64,000 bases of DNA from Clostridium fermenticellae (GTDB lineage Bacteria; Bacillota; Clostridia; Clostridiales; Clostridiaceae), in assembly GCF_003600355.1 (NCBI RefSeq), contig NZ_CP032416.1, forward strand, positions 1,260,183-1,324,182, given 5' to 3'. The stretch's first letter is position 1. Every line of letters begins with the position of its first letter. The notes below the pieces were generated by a model that worked only from the letters and a program-made list of their open reading frames with translations, ran no database searches and was not told the DNA's origin. Shown piece by piece: positions 45,271-54,957 of this stretch. The translations under genes and the position numbers were made by a program.

Positions 45271-45500
45271 AAAAGCTGTGATAGGATTAAGTAAATGTGT
45301 TAAATACTTTAAAGAGAGTGGGTGTTTAGGTGTAAACCCATAAGTATACATGTTGAAACTCACCCTGAAGCTGCAGGCTGAATTGTTTATAGTAAGCCAA
45401 GCCGGTTTTATATAACCGTTATTAAAATTGAGATATAAAATTGGGTGGTACCGCGAGCAGATTTTTCGCCCCAGAGCGAAGAAGATCTGTTTTTTTTATA
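45271..45500 (+). ncRNA. T-box leader, leucine, first of tandem pair
   Basis: Full T-box leader. Stem I starts near AAAGCTGTGATAGGATTAAG, the specifier region reads GAAA-CTC-ACC with CTC (Leu) at 45359-45361, and the T-box TGGGTGGTACCGCG is at 45442-45455. The terminator CAGAT...ATCTG plus T-run ends at about 45497. It is nearly identical to the next leader (45523). Confidence 0.92.
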
Positions 45501-45522
45501 CCATTGATTACAAAATTTAATA

Positions 45523-45752
45523 TATAAAAGCTGTGATAGGACTAAGTAAATGTGTTAAATACTTTAAAGAGAGTGGGTGTTTAGGTGTAAGCCCATAAGT
45601 GTACATATTGAAACTCACCCTGAAGTTGCAGGCTGAATTGTTTATAGTAAGCCGGGCCGGTTTTATATAACCGTTATTAAAATTGAGATATAAAATTGGG
45701 TGGTACCGCGAGCAGACTTTTCGCCCCAGAGCGAAGAAGGTCTGTTTTTTTA
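45523..45752 (+). ncRNA. T-box leader, leucine, second of tandem pair
   Basis: It repeats the first leader with a handful of base changes. The specifier is CTC (Leu) at 45614-45616 and the T-box TGGGTGGTACCGCG ends at 45710. The terminator stem CAGACTTTTCGC faces GCGAAGAAGGTCTG and ends in seven Ts near 45751. A transcript must escape both terminators to reach the leu genes, so the pair should give steeper dependence on uncharged tRNA-Leu. Confidence 0.92.
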
Positions 45753-45783
45753 TACCATAAAATACTTAATAGGAGGGATAAAA

Positions 45784-45936
45784 ATGGAACAAATAAATTC
45801 TAAAAATTCAGAAGAAAATATAAAAAATGAAAATTCAAAAATATCTGGAAATAAAGCTTATTATACTTATATAAATGAAATGAAGCAAAGTAGAGAAAAT
45901 GATGAGGATTATTGCACTTCGTTTATGACGTTTTAA
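45784..45936 (+). CDS. 50-residue hydrophilic ORF at head of leu operon, unknown function
   Basis: ATG 45784 is nine or so bases from a perfect AGGAGGG site, and the 50-residue product starts MEQINSKNSEENIKNENSKI. It is Asn/Glu/Lys/Ser-rich, with an ISGNKAYYTYINEMKQSREN segment and ends DYCTSFMTF. It lies after both T-boxes and 47 bases before leuA, so it is transcribed with the operon. It has no leucine codon, so it is not a leucine leader peptide. I do not recognise it. A longer reading frame from 45700 runs back into the T-box and is not real. Confidence 0.6.
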   Translation: MEQINSKNSEENIKNENSKISGNKAYYTYINEMKQSRENDEDYCTSFMTF

Positions 45937-45983
45937 TTGAAGATTTTTGAGTAAATAAAATTGATTTAAGGAGAGGATAATAT

Positions 45984-47132
45984 ATGACTAAAAAAATATA
46001 TATTTTTGATACAACATTAAGAGATGGAGAACAAACACCTAGAGTGAGTCTAAGTATAGATGAAAAACTAAAGATTGCAAAGCAACTTAAAAATCTTGGA
46101 GTAGACATAATTGAGGCAGGTTTCCCGGCCGCATCCAATGGCGATTTTGAATGTGTTAAAGCTATTTCAAAAAATATAGAAGGACCCGTAATAGTTGGCC
46201 TTGCAAGGGCACTTAAAAAGGATATATATGCGGCATGGGAAGCTTTAAAATATTCTAGAAACCCCAGAATACATACATTTATCGCAACTTCGGATATTCA
46301 TATGAAATATAAACTCAAAATGAGTAGACATCAGGTATTAAATAGTGTATATGATATGGTGAAATATGCTAAAGAGTTATGCCCGAGTGTTGAATTTTCG
46401 CCAGAGGATGCAACGAGAACAGATAGAGAGTTTTTATACCATGTTCTTGAAAAAGCAATAGAAGCAGGTGCAGATGTATTAAATATACCTGATACAGTTG
46501 GATATACAATACCAGATGAATATGGAAATCTTATAAAGGGAATAAAGGAAAATGTAAAAAATATAAATAAAGTAATTATAAGTGTTCATTGTCATAATGA
46601 TCTTGGACTTGCAGTTGCGAATTCACTTGCAGCTATAAAAAACGGTGCAGAACAAATTGAATGTGCAGTTAATGGACTTGGAGAAAGAGCTGGAAATGCT
46701 GCAATGGAAGAGATAGTTATGGCAATAAGAACTAGATCAGATAGTTTTAAATGTACGACATCAATAAATACGACTCAAATTGTAAATACAAGCAAGCTTG
46801 TAAGTAAACTTACTGGTGTGGCAGTTCAAAATAATAAAGCAATTGTCGGAATTAATGCATTTGCGCATGAGGCTGGAATTCATCAGCATGGAGTTCTTGA
46901 ATGCAGTAGGACTTATGAAATTATGACTCCAGAATCTGTTGGATTAACTAAAAGCTCAATGGTACTTGGAAAACATTCAGGTAGGCATGCATTTTGTCAG
47001 CATTTAAAGGATATGGGATATGATTTAAATACTGAAAAGCTTAATGAGGCATTTGTGAAATTTAAAAATGCAGCAGACAGAAAAAAGAATATATCTGATG
47101 AGGATATTGAGAAATTGATTTGTGAGATATAA
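45984..47132 (+). CDS. leuA: 2-isopropylmalate synthase, short form lacking regulatory domain
   Basis: A 382-residue alpha-IPM/homocitrate synthase family enzyme. [11 protein letters not shown] and the [18 protein letters not shown] metal-site motif are clear, as is [18 protein letters not shown]. The later block [14 protein letters not shown] replaces the usual HESGIHQDG. It condenses acetyl-CoA and 2-oxoisovalerate, the first step of leucine synthesis. The protein stops after the linker subdomains; the C-terminal LeuA dimer (leucine-feedback) domain of about 120 residues is absent. The 178 bases after the stop do not encode it. Operon context (leuCDB) supports the leucine role over homocitrate or citramalate synthase, which are close alternatives. 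Confidence 0.88.
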   Translation: MTKKIYIFDTTLRDGEQTPRVSLSIDEKLKIAKQLKNLGVDIIEAGFPAASNGDFECVKAISKNIEGPVIVGLARALKKDIYAAWEALKYSRNPRIHTFIATSDIHMKYKLKMSRHQVLNSVYDMVKYAKELCPSVEFSPEDATRTDREFLYHVLEKAIEAGADVLNIPDTVGYTIPDEYGNLIKGIKENVKNINKVIISVHCHNDLGLAVANSLAAIKNGAEQIECAVNGLGERAGNAAMEEIVMAIRTRSDSFKCTTSINTTQIVNTSKLVSKLTGVAVQNNKAIVGINAFAHEAGIHQHGVLECSRTYEIMTPESVGLTKSSMVLGKHSGRHAFCQHLKDMGYDLNTEKLNEAFVKFKNAADRKKNISDEDIEKLICEI

Positions 47133-47242
47133 CTCCGGGATGTAGTTGAGACAGGTACCAGTACACTTATAAATAAAATGCATTATTATGAATGTACTGT
47201 TTGGAATAATAAAATAATTGGTATTTTACATTTATTAATAGG

Positions 47243-47275
47243 TTTATTAATACTATTAAAAACAGTATTAATAAA
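47243..47275 (+). repeat. Inverted repeat between leuA and leuC
   Basis: TTTATTAATACT (47243-47254) pairs perfectly with AGTATTAATAAA (47264-47275), nine-base loop. No T-run follows, so it is not an ordinary terminator; it could be a processing or stability hairpin. Confidence 0.5.
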
Positions 47276-47310
47276 AAGGTAATATATATTTAAATAGGAG
47301 GTAATTAAGT

Positions 47311-48576
47311 ATGGGAATGACTATGACACAAAAAATTTTGGCTTTTCACGCATCAACTGATATGGTAAGAGTTGGACAGCTTATTAAATGCAAGGTGGAT
47401 TTGGTACTTGGAAATGATATAACAACTCCAATGGCAATAAATGAATTTAATAAAATAGGTGTTGATAAAGTATTTGATAAAAGTAAAATCGCAATTGTAC
47501 CAGATCATTTTACACCTAACAAAGATATAAAATCAGCAGAGCAGTGTAAATGCAGCAGAAATTTTGCGCATGAAATGGAGATAGAAAATTATTTTGAAGT
47601 TGGCAGGATGGGAATAGAGCATGCATTAATTCCGGAAAAGGGGCTTGCAGTTTGTGGTGATATTATAATTGGTGCAGATTCACATACATGCACATATGGA
47701 GCATTGGGGGCTTTTTCAACTGGAATTGGAAGTACAGATATGGGCGCGGCAATGGCAACAGGAAAGGTTTGGTTTAAGATTCCTTCAGCAATAAAATTTG
47801 TACTTAAAGGAAAATTATCGCCTTGGGTAAGTGGAAAAGATATTATCCTGCATATAATTGGCAAAATAGGTGTCGATAGAGCACTTTATAAGTCAATGGA
47901 ATTTACTGGTGATGGAATAAGAAATTTATCAATGGATGATAGATTTACTATGGCAAATATGGCAATTGAAGCTGGTGCAAAGAACGGTATATTTGAAATT
48001 GATGAAAAGACTGTAAGATATGTAAAGGAACATTCAAATAGGAATTATGTAATTATGAAGGCCGATGAAGATGCCGTATATGATGAGATTATAGAGATAG
48101 ATCTATCTAAAATACGTCCAACAGTTGCATTTCCACATCTTCCTGAGAATACAAAAACTATTGATGAAGTAGGAGATATAAATATAGATCAGGTGGTTAT
48201 AGGATCATGTACTAATGGAAGAATCGATGATCTTAGAGCAGCTGCAAAGGTGTTAAAGGGTCATAAGATAAATGAAAATATTAGAACCATAATAATTCCT
48301 GCAACACAGAAAATATATATGGAAGCTATGAAAGAGGGATTAATAGAAATATTTATAGAGTCTGGAGCTGTGGTAAGTACCCCAACTTGTGGGCCATGCC
48401 TAGGAGGACATATGGGTATCCTTGCAAAGGGTGAAAGGGCAGTATCAACTACAAATAGAAATTTTGTAGGTAGGATGGGACATAAGGAAAGCGAGGTATA
48501 TTTAGCAAGTCCGGCTGTTGCAGCAGCATCTGCAATAACAGGGAAAATATCATCTCCAGAGGAGGTAATGAGATAA
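47311..48576 (+). CDS. leuC: 3-isopropylmalate dehydratase large subunit
   Basis: A 421-residue aconitase-family protein of the short (archaeal/clostridial) LeuC type. [29 protein letters not shown] and [10 protein letters not shown] supply the cluster cysteines, and [17 protein letters not shown] is the C-terminal signature. It binds a [4Fe-4S] cluster and isomerises 2-isopropylmalate with LeuD. The start follows TAGGAGGT; its stop overlaps the leuD start by one base (TAATG), implying coupling. Confidence 0.95.
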   Translation: MGMTMTQKILAFHASTDMVRVGQLIKCKVDLVLGNDITTPMAINEFNKIGVDKVFDKSKIAIVPDHFTPNKDIKSAEQCKCSRNFAHEMEIENYFEVGRMGIEHALIPEKGLAVCGDIIIGADSHTCTYGALGAFSTGIGSTDMGAAMATGKVWFKIPSAIKFVLKGKLSPWVSGKDIILHIIGKIGVDRALYKSMEFTGDGIRNLSMDDRFTMANMAIEAGAKNGIFEIDEKTVRYVKEHSNRNYVIMKADEDAVYDEIIEIDLSKIRPTVAFPHLPENTKTIDEVGDINIDQVVIGSCTNGRIDDLRAAAKVLKGHKINENIRTIIIPATQKIYMEAMKEGLIEIFIESGAVVSTPTCGPCLGGHMGILAKGERAVSTTNRNFVGRMGHKESEVYLASPAVAAASAITGKISSPEEVMR

Positions 48577-49067
48577 TGATAAGTGGAAAAGTTATTAAAT
48601 ATGGAGAAAACGTTGATACTGATGTAATAATACCTGCAAGGTATTTAAATACAAGTGATTCTAGAGAACTGGCAAAGCATTGTATGGAAGATATTGATCA
48701 AAGTTTTAGTGATAGATCAAAGACACATAAGATAATAGCAGCTGGTAAAAATTTCGGATGTGGTTCGTCAAGAGAGCATGCACCTGTTGCAATAAAAGCA
48801 TCTGGAATAGAGTGTGTTATAGCAGAGAGTTTTGCAAGAATATTTTATAGAAATTCAATAAATATAGGATTACCCATAATGGAATGTGCCGAAGCGGTTT
48901 CTGATATCGAGGACGGGGATGAAATTTCAATTGATTTAATTAGTGGAGAAATTACAAATATAAGTAAAAATAGAAAATATAAGGCTGAACCATTTCCTGA
49001 ATTTATGCAGGAAATAATAAAAAGCGGCGGCCTTATAAAATATATAGAAAGTCAAATTAGAAAATAA
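48576..49067 (+). CDS. leuD: 3-isopropylmalate dehydratase small subunit
   Basis: A 163-residue swivel-domain subunit. [30 protein letters not shown] and [17 protein letters not shown] are the signature. Overlaps leuC by one base. Forms the LeuCD heterodimer. Confidence 0.96.
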   Translation: MISGKVIKYGENVDTDVIIPARYLNTSDSRELAKHCMEDIDQSFSDRSKTHKIIAAGKNFGCGSSREHAPVAIKASGIECVIAESFARIFYRNSINIGLPIMECAEAVSDIEDGDEISIDLISGEITNISKNRKYKAEPFPEFMQEIIKSGGLIKYIESQIRK

Positions 49068-49101
49068 ATAGATTTATATTACATTCAGGAGGTAAAGTTT
49101 A

Positions 49102-50166
49102 ATGAAAATAGCAGTTTTGCCAGGTGATGGTGTTGGAACGGAAGTGATTTCTCAGGCAATAAAAGTTTTACATGCAGTTTCATCAAAATATGATATAGAT
49201 TTTGAATTTAATGAAGGAAAGATGGGAGGAAGTGCAATAGACGAATTTGGAGATCCCTTTCCGGAAGAGACAATTAAAATTTGTAAGGAGAGTGATGCAA
49301 TACTCTTAGGGGCTGTTGGAGGACCTAAATGGGACAATGTTTCGCCAGAAATGAGACCAGAAAAAGGTCTTTTGAAACTTAGGAAAACTATGGGGGCATT
49401 TGCAAACTTAAGACCGGCTGTATTATTTAAAGAACTCAGTTCAGCATCCAATTTAAAGAATAAGATTTTAAAGGATGGAATTGACATAATGATAGTAAGA
49501 GAACTTACGGGAGGAGCTTATTTTGGGAAAAAAGGTACATTAGAAATTGAGAATGGAGAAAAGGCATATGATGTGACAGAATATTCTACTTTCGAAATAG
49601 AGAGGATAGCTAAAGTTGCATTTGAAATAGCAGGTGAAAGATATAGCAGAGTAACTCTTGTTGATAAATCAAATGTACTTCAAACATCAAAACTCTGGAG
49701 AAAAACTGTAACTAATATTTCAAAGGAATATAAGAATATAGATTTGAACTATATGTATGTAGATAATGCAGCTATGCAGCTTATAAGAAATCCTGGACAA
49801 TTTGATGTAATACTTACCGAAAATATGTTTGGAGACATACTTAGTGATGAGGCATCTATGATAACAGGTTCTCTTGGTATGCTGCCTTCAGCTAGCATTG
49901 GTTCTGGAAATATTGGTATATATGAACCTGTGCATGGTTCAGCTCCAGATATAGCTGGAAAGGATAGAGTAAATCCAATTGCAGCAATTATGAGTGCAGC
50001 TCTTATGCTCAAATATAATTTCAAAATGTCTGAAGCTGCAAAAGATATTGAAAATGCTGTTTTAAAAGTAATTGAAAAGGGATATCGTACTTTAGATATA
50101 ATGGAGGAAGGCAAAAGTCCTGTTGGGACAGATAAAATGGGAGATTTGATATTAACTGAAATATAG
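49102..50166 (+). CDS. leuB: 3-isopropylmalate dehydrogenase
   Basis: A 354-residue NAD-dependent decarboxylating dehydrogenase. VLPGDGVGTEVI opens it, GAVGGPKWD and RPEKGLLKLRKTM follow, and the substrate/metal motif is NMFGDILSDEASMI with GSLGMLPSAS and YEPVHGSAPDIAGK. Length is normal. RBS TCAGGAGGT. Follows leuD by 34 bases. Confidence 0.96.
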   Translation: MKIAVLPGDGVGTEVISQAIKVLHAVSSKYDIDFEFNEGKMGGSAIDEFGDPFPEETIKICKESDAILLGAVGGPKWDNVSPEMRPEKGLLKLRKTMGAFANLRPAVLFKELSSASNLKNKILKDGIDIMIVRELTGGAYFGKKGTLEIENGEKAYDVTEYSTFEIERIAKVAFEIAGERYSRVTLVDKSNVLQTSKLWRKTVTNISKEYKNIDLNYMYVDNAAMQLIRNPGQFDVILTENMFGDILSDEASMITGSLGMLPSASIGSGNIGIYEPVHGSAPDIAGKDRVNPIAAIMSAALMLKYNFKMSEAAKDIENAVLKVIEKGYRTLDIMEEGKSPVGTDKMGDLILTEI

Positions 50167-50191
50167 AAAATAAATTTTTAGGAGGTTATTT

Positions 50192-51802
50192 ATGAGAACT
50201 GCAGAAGCTATTATAGAATGTTTAAAAAATGAAAATGTGACTACAATATTTGGGTATCCTGGAGCTACTGTAGTTCCTTTGTATGAAGCTTTGAGAAAAT
50301 CAGATTTAAGGCACATCCTGGTAAGACATGAACAAGCTGCTGGACATATTGCAAGTGGATTTGCAAGAATTTCAAGAGGTATTGGAGTTTGTATTACAAC
50401 ATCAGGACCTGGTGCCACAAATATAATTACATCAATAGCAACTGCGTATATGGATTCAATACCTTTGATAATAATTACAGGACAGGTAAGTTCAAATCTA
50501 ATAGGCAGAGATGTTTTTCAGGAAGCTGATATTACTGGAGCTACGGAGTCATTTACAAAGCATAATTATCTAGTTAAAGAAGGAAAGGATATACCGCGTA
50601 TTATAAAAGAAGCTTTTTATATAGCACGAACAGGTAGACCTGGACCTGTATTGATTGATATACCAATTGATGTTCAGCGTGAAGAAATTAAGTTTTCGTA
50701 TCCGTCTGCCATTGATATAAGGGGATATAAGCCAAACATAAATGGCCATAAATGGCAAATTAAAAAGGCGATTAAGAAGATTGAAGAGAGTAAAAAGCCT
50801 TTGATCTGTGTTGGAGGTGGAATTGTTGCAGCTAATGCAAGGCTTGAACTAAAAAGATTTGTAGAAAAGTCAAAAATACCAGTTGTTCATACATTAATGG
50901 GAAAAGATGATATGGATGTAGGTGAACCATATTATGTTGGATTAATTGGTTCACATGGTTTTTCATATGCTAATAAGGCAATATCAAATTCTGATTTGAT
51001 AATACTTGTAGGTACAAGGATTGCAGACAGATCTACAGTGAAAGATACGCATGTTGATAAAAATGCCCGGATTATTCATATAGATATTGATCCTGCAGAG
51101 ATAGGAAAAAATTTAAAGATAGATATTCCAGTCGTTGGAGATTGTAAAAATATATTATCAAAAATGGCAGATAAAATTCAACCGGGAGATTATATTAAGT
51201 GGGTAGAGGAAATTAAAAAATGGAAAGATTCAGAAGAGAAAATATATGAATATAACGATTCAGTAAATCCTAAAAAAATAATTAAATTGACTTCTGATGA
51301 AATGAGAGATACTGCGATAATTACAACAGATGTTGGACAAAATCAAATATGGTGTGCCCGCAATTTTAAAATTTTTGGAAAGAGAAGATTTATAACGTCA
51401 GGAGGGCTTGGAACTATGGGATATTCGCTTCCATCAGCTATAGGGGCCAAAATGGCGAATCCAGATGAGGATGTAATAGCTGTGATGGGAGATGGAGGAT
51501 TTCAAATGAGTTTATTTGAACTTGCTACCATAAAAGAAAACAATTTAAATATAAAGATAATTGTATTTAATAATTCTGGACTTGGAATGGTAAGAGAAAT
51601 TCAAAAATTTGAATATGAAGGTGAGTTTGGAGTTGAATTTAAGTGCAATCCTGATTTTGTTAAAATAGCGGAAGCGTATAATATACGAGGAAAAAAGGTA
51701 TATTCAAATAAAGAATTTATTGAAACATTTAAGGAGATACAAAAATCAGATAGTGCATTTTTAATAGAGTGCATTGTTGACTCTAATGAGAGTACACTGT
51801 AA
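50192..51802 (+). CDS. ilvB: Acetolactate synthase, large (catalytic) subunit
   Basis: A 536-residue ThDP-dependent enzyme. The N-terminal FGYPGATVVPLYEAL and the glutamate in RHEQAAGHIASGF activate ThDP; the diphosphate motif is VMGDGGFQMSLFELATIKENN. QEADITGATESFTKHNYLV is typical of the AHAS family. It is shorter than the usual 560-600 residues because the C-terminal tail ends at VDSNESTL. It makes 2-acetolactate for leucine and valine or 2-aceto-2-hydroxybutyrate for isoleucine. The regulatory subunit follows. Confidence 0.94.
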   Translation: MRTAEAIIECLKNENVTTIFGYPGATVVPLYEALRKSDLRHILVRHEQAAGHIASGFARISRGIGVCITTSGPGATNIITSIATAYMDSIPLIIITGQVSSNLIGRDVFQEADITGATESFTKHNYLVKEGKDIPRIIKEAFYIARTGRPGPVLIDIPIDVQREEIKFSYPSAIDIRGYKPNINGHKWQIKKAIKKIEESKKPLICVGGGIVAANARLELKRFVEKSKIPVVHTLMGKDDMDVGEPYYVGLIGSHGFSYANKAISNSDLIILVGTRIADRSTVKDTHVDKNARIIHIDIDPAEIGKNLKIDIPVVGDCKNILSKMADKIQPGDYIKWVEEIKKWKDSEEKIYEYNDSVNPKKIIKLTSDEMRDTAIITTDVGQNQIWCARNFKIFGKRRFITSGGLGTMGYSLPSAIGAKMANPDEDVIAVMGDGGFQMSLFELATIKENNLNIKIIVFNNSGLGMVREIQKFEYEGEFGVEFKCNPDFVKIAEAYNIRGKKVYSNKEFIETFKEIQKSDSAFLIECIVDSNESTL

Positions 51803-51816
51803 AGGAGTGCATTTTT

Positions 51817-52290
51817 ATGAATAAATATGTTTTGTCACTACTTGTTGAAAATCATTCAGGAACTTTAAGCAAAATAGCAAGTTTATTTAGTAGAAGAGGT
51901 TATAATATTCACAGTTTAAATGTTGGAATCACTGAAGATCCTACTATATCATATATGACTATAGTAACATTTAGTGATGAATATACTATAGAACAGATGA
52001 ATAAGCAGTTGAATAAACTTATTGATGTAATAAAAATTACAGAATTAAATGCTGATAAATGTGTTTATAGAGAACTCTTACTAATTAAAGTTCATACAAA
52101 TATTCAAAATCAATCAGCACTTATAGAACTGGTTAATATATTTAAAGGAAAGATTATTGGAATGAATAATAGTAGTATGACAATAGAGGTAACAGGAGAT
52201 GAAGATAAAATATCAACTTTTATAGGACTTATGAAGCCTTATGGTATTAAAGAAATTGTAAGGACGGGACTTACAGCTATTGAAAGATAG
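51817..52290 (+). CDS. ilvN: Acetolactate synthase, small (regulatory) subunit
   Basis: A 157-residue protein with an N-terminal ACT domain (YVLSLLVENHSGTLSKIASLF and RRGYNIHSLNVGITED) and a C-terminal ALS-like regulatory domain (YRELLLIKVHT, ending LMKPYGIKEIVRTGLTAIER). Binds branched-chain amino acids and controls IlvB. Some groups call this ilvH; the last gene of the operon, followed by a terminator. Confidence 0.94.
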   Translation: MNKYVLSLLVENHSGTLSKIASLFSRRGYNIHSLNVGITEDPTISYMTIVTFSDEYTIEQMNKQLNKLIDVIKITELNADKCVYRELLLIKVHTNIQNQSALIELVNIFKGKIIGMNNSSMTIEVTGDEDKISTFIGLMKPYGIKEIVRTGLTAIER

Positions 52291-52322
52291 AAAACAGGGC
52301 TCGTATGAACCCTGTTTTATCT
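52291..52322. terminator. Terminator between ilvN and the desulfurase-fold gene
   Basis: AAAACAGGG (52291-52299) pairs with CCCTGTTTT (52310-52318) and sits between convergent genes, overlapping the last codon of the minus-strand gene. Confidence 0.75.
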
Positions 52323-53618
52323 TGTCCTGATTATATATTCAAGAGTATTTGCAAGTGTATCTATTTCAGAGTAGGTGTTATAAAGTGCAAAACTCAATCT
52401 TACAAAACCCGGACGTCTACAGTCTGGATATTTTGTGTAGTAATTTATTTTTGATTTTGGTATTTTTAGAAGTCTTTGAACATATGGCTGTGCACAGAAG
52501 CAGCCGCTTCTTACAGCAATCTGTGATATAGATGATAATAGTTTTGCAGTGGTTTCATGAAAAATCCCCTTTATATTAAAAGGGATTATTGCAACTTTGT
52601 CACAATCTGGACTGGTATCGCATCCTATTTCAAGATTTGGTATATAGGAAAGTCTATTTAAAGCATATCTATATATATCCATTTCATACTTATCTATATT
52701 ATCCATTCCAAGACTAGTAAGTGTTTTTATAGCTGCAAGCATTGCAACTACCCCCATCACATTAGGTGTCCCGGCTTCATTTTTATCTGGAGGGTCTGCC
52801 CATACTACAGAATCATCAGTTACTAGCTTTATTGTTCCTCCGCCTTTGTATTCTGGTTCTGAATCAATGAATGTTTCTTTTGGCCCTATGAGTACTCCAG
52901 TGCCAAATGGAGCATACATTTTATGGGCAGAAAAAGCTAGATAATCGATATGGTCAGAGTTTGAATTAGAATTCATATATACAGGACAATGTGGTATAAG
53001 TTGGGCACCATCTACAAATATTTTCGCATTATAGAAATGGCACATTTCTGCTATCTTGTGTATTGGATTTTTGTATCCAGTTACATTTGAAGCACCAGTT
53101 ACACACACTAATTTATCTGTGTTTATATATTTTTGCAATTTGTATTCTAAATCATCTAATTTTAACTTTCCTAAATTATCAACCTCTATATAATCAGTTT
53201 TAAATTTGTTTCTCCATGGTAGATCATTTGAATGATGTTCCATTCTTGTTGATATAACTACTAAATCCTTATTTTTATTGTATAGAAGATAAGATAGCTT
53301 ATTTATGGCTTCAGTAGTATTTTTAACATATATGACAGTATTTTGATTATAATCACAATGGACAAAATTGCATACGGCTTTTCGCGAATCTTCATAGATT
53401 TTCGAGGAAAATTCGGATTTGAATCCGGTTCCCCTATGAATAGAAGAATAGTATTTTGAAAAGTTTATTATTTCTTGCATTACAGAAGAAAAAGGAGGGG
53501 TAGTGGCTGCATTATCAAAATTTATGGATTTTACAAACCTGCCATCTTTGGTCATAATACGAGAATTTACACCAGTTACTAAATTTCTATAGTTATTTTC
53601 TGATCCATTATAATACAT
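52317..53618 (-). CDS. Class V aminotransferase-fold protein, cysteine desulfurase-like (SufS/Csd group II type)
   Basis: A 433-residue PLP enzyme. FDNAATTPPFSSVMQEI opens the fold; RMEHHSND contains the PLP-stacking His; DGAQLIPH, AHKMYAPFGTGVL (Schiff-base Lys) and the cysteine loop VRSGCFCAQPYVQRL follow. The VRSGxxCAQP loop is of the SufS/Csd group II kind. An N-terminal extension of about 30 residues is present. No sufBCD or other partner is adjacent. Start ATG 53618 follows AAGGAG; the GTG at 53627 overlaps it. Confidence 0.82.
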   Translation of the reverse strand: MYYNGSENNYRNLVTGVNSRIMTKDGRFVKSINFDNAATTPPFSSVMQEIINFSKYYSSIHRGTGFKSEFSSKIYEDSRKAVCNFVHCDYNQNTVIYVKNTTEAINKLSYLLYNKNKDLVVISTRMEHHSNDLPWRNKFKTDYIEVDNLGKLKLDDLEYKLQKYINTDKLVCVTGASNVTGYKNPIHKIAEMCHFYNAKIFVDGAQLIPHCPVYMNSNSNSDHIDYLAFSAHKMYAPFGTGVLIGPKETFIDSEPEYKGGGTIKLVTDDSVVWADPPDKNEAGTPNVMGVVAMLAAIKTLTSLGMDNIDKYEMDIYRYALNRLSYIPNLEIGCDTSPDCDKVAIIPFNIKGIFHETTAKLLSSISQIAVRSGCFCAQPYVQRLLKIPKSKINYYTKYPDCRRPGFVRLSFALYNTYSEIDTLANTLEYIIRTR

Positions 53619-53739
53619 ACATATCACTCCTTATGATTATAATATGTTTGCTTGAGAATAAGTGTAATAAATTTTATAATATTAATAATTAACAAGTTAG
53701 TGTATATAAAATTTTATGTATAGGAGAGGATTGTAGAAT

Positions 53740-54636
53740 ATGAAATTTGTAAATTATCTTTATCAGGGAAAAGAAAAACTTGGTGTAGTTTTAGAAAATA
53801 AAATTATATCATTGGATGATGTGTTTGAATTTATAAAGGAAACCTGTCCATTGAATATGCTTGAATTTATAGAAGGTTGTACAGATGAAAGGATTAAGAA
53901 GATTGAAGAAATAATTTCTAATAAAAATTTTAAAGGACTTAATTTGACAGAAGTTAAAATTGCTCCTCCAATACCATATCCTAAAAGGAATATCATGTGC
54001 CTTGGTAAAAATTATGAGGAACATGCAAAGGAAATAAGAATGACAAAGATAACAGATACTTTTATTCCAGATGCTCCAATTTACTTTACTAAAATTGCAT
54101 CACCTGCAATAGGATATGATGATGAAATCAAGTTTTCTTATGATGTAACAAATCAAGTTGACTATGAGGCGGAACTAGCAATTATAATTGGAAAAGATGG
54201 AAGTAACATAAAAAGAGAAGAAGTAGAAGATTATATTTTTGGATATACAATATTAAATGATGTGTCGGCTAGGGATCTTCAGGGAACCCATAAACAGTGG
54301 TTTAAAGGAAAGAGCCTTGATACATTTTGTCCCATGGGACCATATATTGTGTATAAGGATGAAATTAAATTCCCGGTAGAATTAAATATAAAATGTACTA
54401 TTAATGGACAAGTGAGACAAAATTCAAATACTAAAAATATGATATTTGATATACCATATATAGTAAGTGATTTATCAAAAGGAGTTACTTTAAAAGCAGG
54501 AGATATAATATCTACAGGTACACCAAGCGGAGTTGGAATGGGTTTTGAACCAGTAAAATTGCTCAAAGATGGAGATATAATAGATTGCTATATTGAAAAA
54601 ATAGGTAATCTAGTTAATAAGGTAAAAGTTATATAA
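53740..54636 (+). CDS. Fumarylacetoacetate hydrolase (FAH) family protein
   Basis: A 298-residue protein. The metal-binding motif is in VDYEAELAIIIGKDG, and GYTILNDVSARDLQ has the second ligands; TGTPSGVGMGFEPVKLL closes the catalytic fold. The N-terminal region is a long conserved domain. FAH-type proteins include 2-hydroxyhepta-2,4-diene-1,7-dioate isomerases and oxaloacetate/acylpyruvate decarboxylases (YcgM). Substrate is unknown. RBS AGGAGAGG. It is convergent with repeat copy 4 and the downstream phzF remnant. Confidence 0.88.
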   Translation: MKFVNYLYQGKEKLGVVLENKIISLDDVFEFIKETCPLNMLEFIEGCTDERIKKIEEIISNKNFKGLNLTEVKIAPPIPYPKRNIMCLGKNYEEHAKEIRMTKITDTFIPDAPIYFTKIASPAIGYDDEIKFSYDVTNQVDYEAELAIIIGKDGSNIKREEVEDYIFGYTILNDVSARDLQGTHKQWFKGKSLDTFCPMGPYIVYKDEIKFPVELNIKCTINGQVRQNSNTKNMIFDIPYIVSDLSKGVTLKAGDIISTGTPSGVGMGFEPVKLLKDGDIIDCYIEKIGNLVNKVKVI

Positions 54637-54696
54637 AGTTTTTAGTATTAAATGATAAATCTCCTTATGAAGTTTATGTATTAAGATTGTTTGTAT

Positions 54697-54957
54697 TATA
54701 GGGTTTGTAATTCCAAGCTTAAATTATACTCCAGCTGACATTCCCAAAATTCGTCACCTAAAAAATTTTTAGTAAGTCTAAGCTTGCGTTCATAAAAGTT
54801 TAAGTAGATTTTATAAACTCGCTTTGCTCAAATATATAAAATCCACTAAGACTTTTAAGAACGCCTCGCTAATACTTACTACAAAATTTTTTAATGTGTC
54901 TAAATTTTAGAAATCCCGGCCTGCGCATAAGTTAAGATTGGAATTACAAACCCTATA
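54697..54957. repeat. Long-hairpin dispersed element, copy 4 (complete, 261 bp)
   Basis: Terminal inverted repeats TATAGGGTTTGTAA (54697-54710) and TTACAAACCCTATA (54944-54957). The arms pair in blocks (GATTTTATA with TATAAAATC, TAAGT with ACTTA, TAGTAAG with CTTACTA) around the core at 54814-54833, TAAACTCGCTTTGCTCAAAT. It shares arm sequence with copies 1 and 3. It ends directly at the phzF remnant. Confidence 0.85.

Noticed and set aside
45700-45783. N-terminal extension of the leu-operon small ORF
   Set aside because: This part overlaps the second T-box and its terminator; the real start is the ATG at 45784 behind AGGAGGG.
47133-47310. Missing LeuA C-terminal domain as a frameshift remnant
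   Set aside because: The three forward frames after the stop have no LeuA dimer-like sequence and many stops, so the short form looks native.
53400-53440. Repeats GGATTTGAATCCGG as a regulatory dyad
   Set aside because: Short, within the coding region of the class V enzyme, and consistent with chance.
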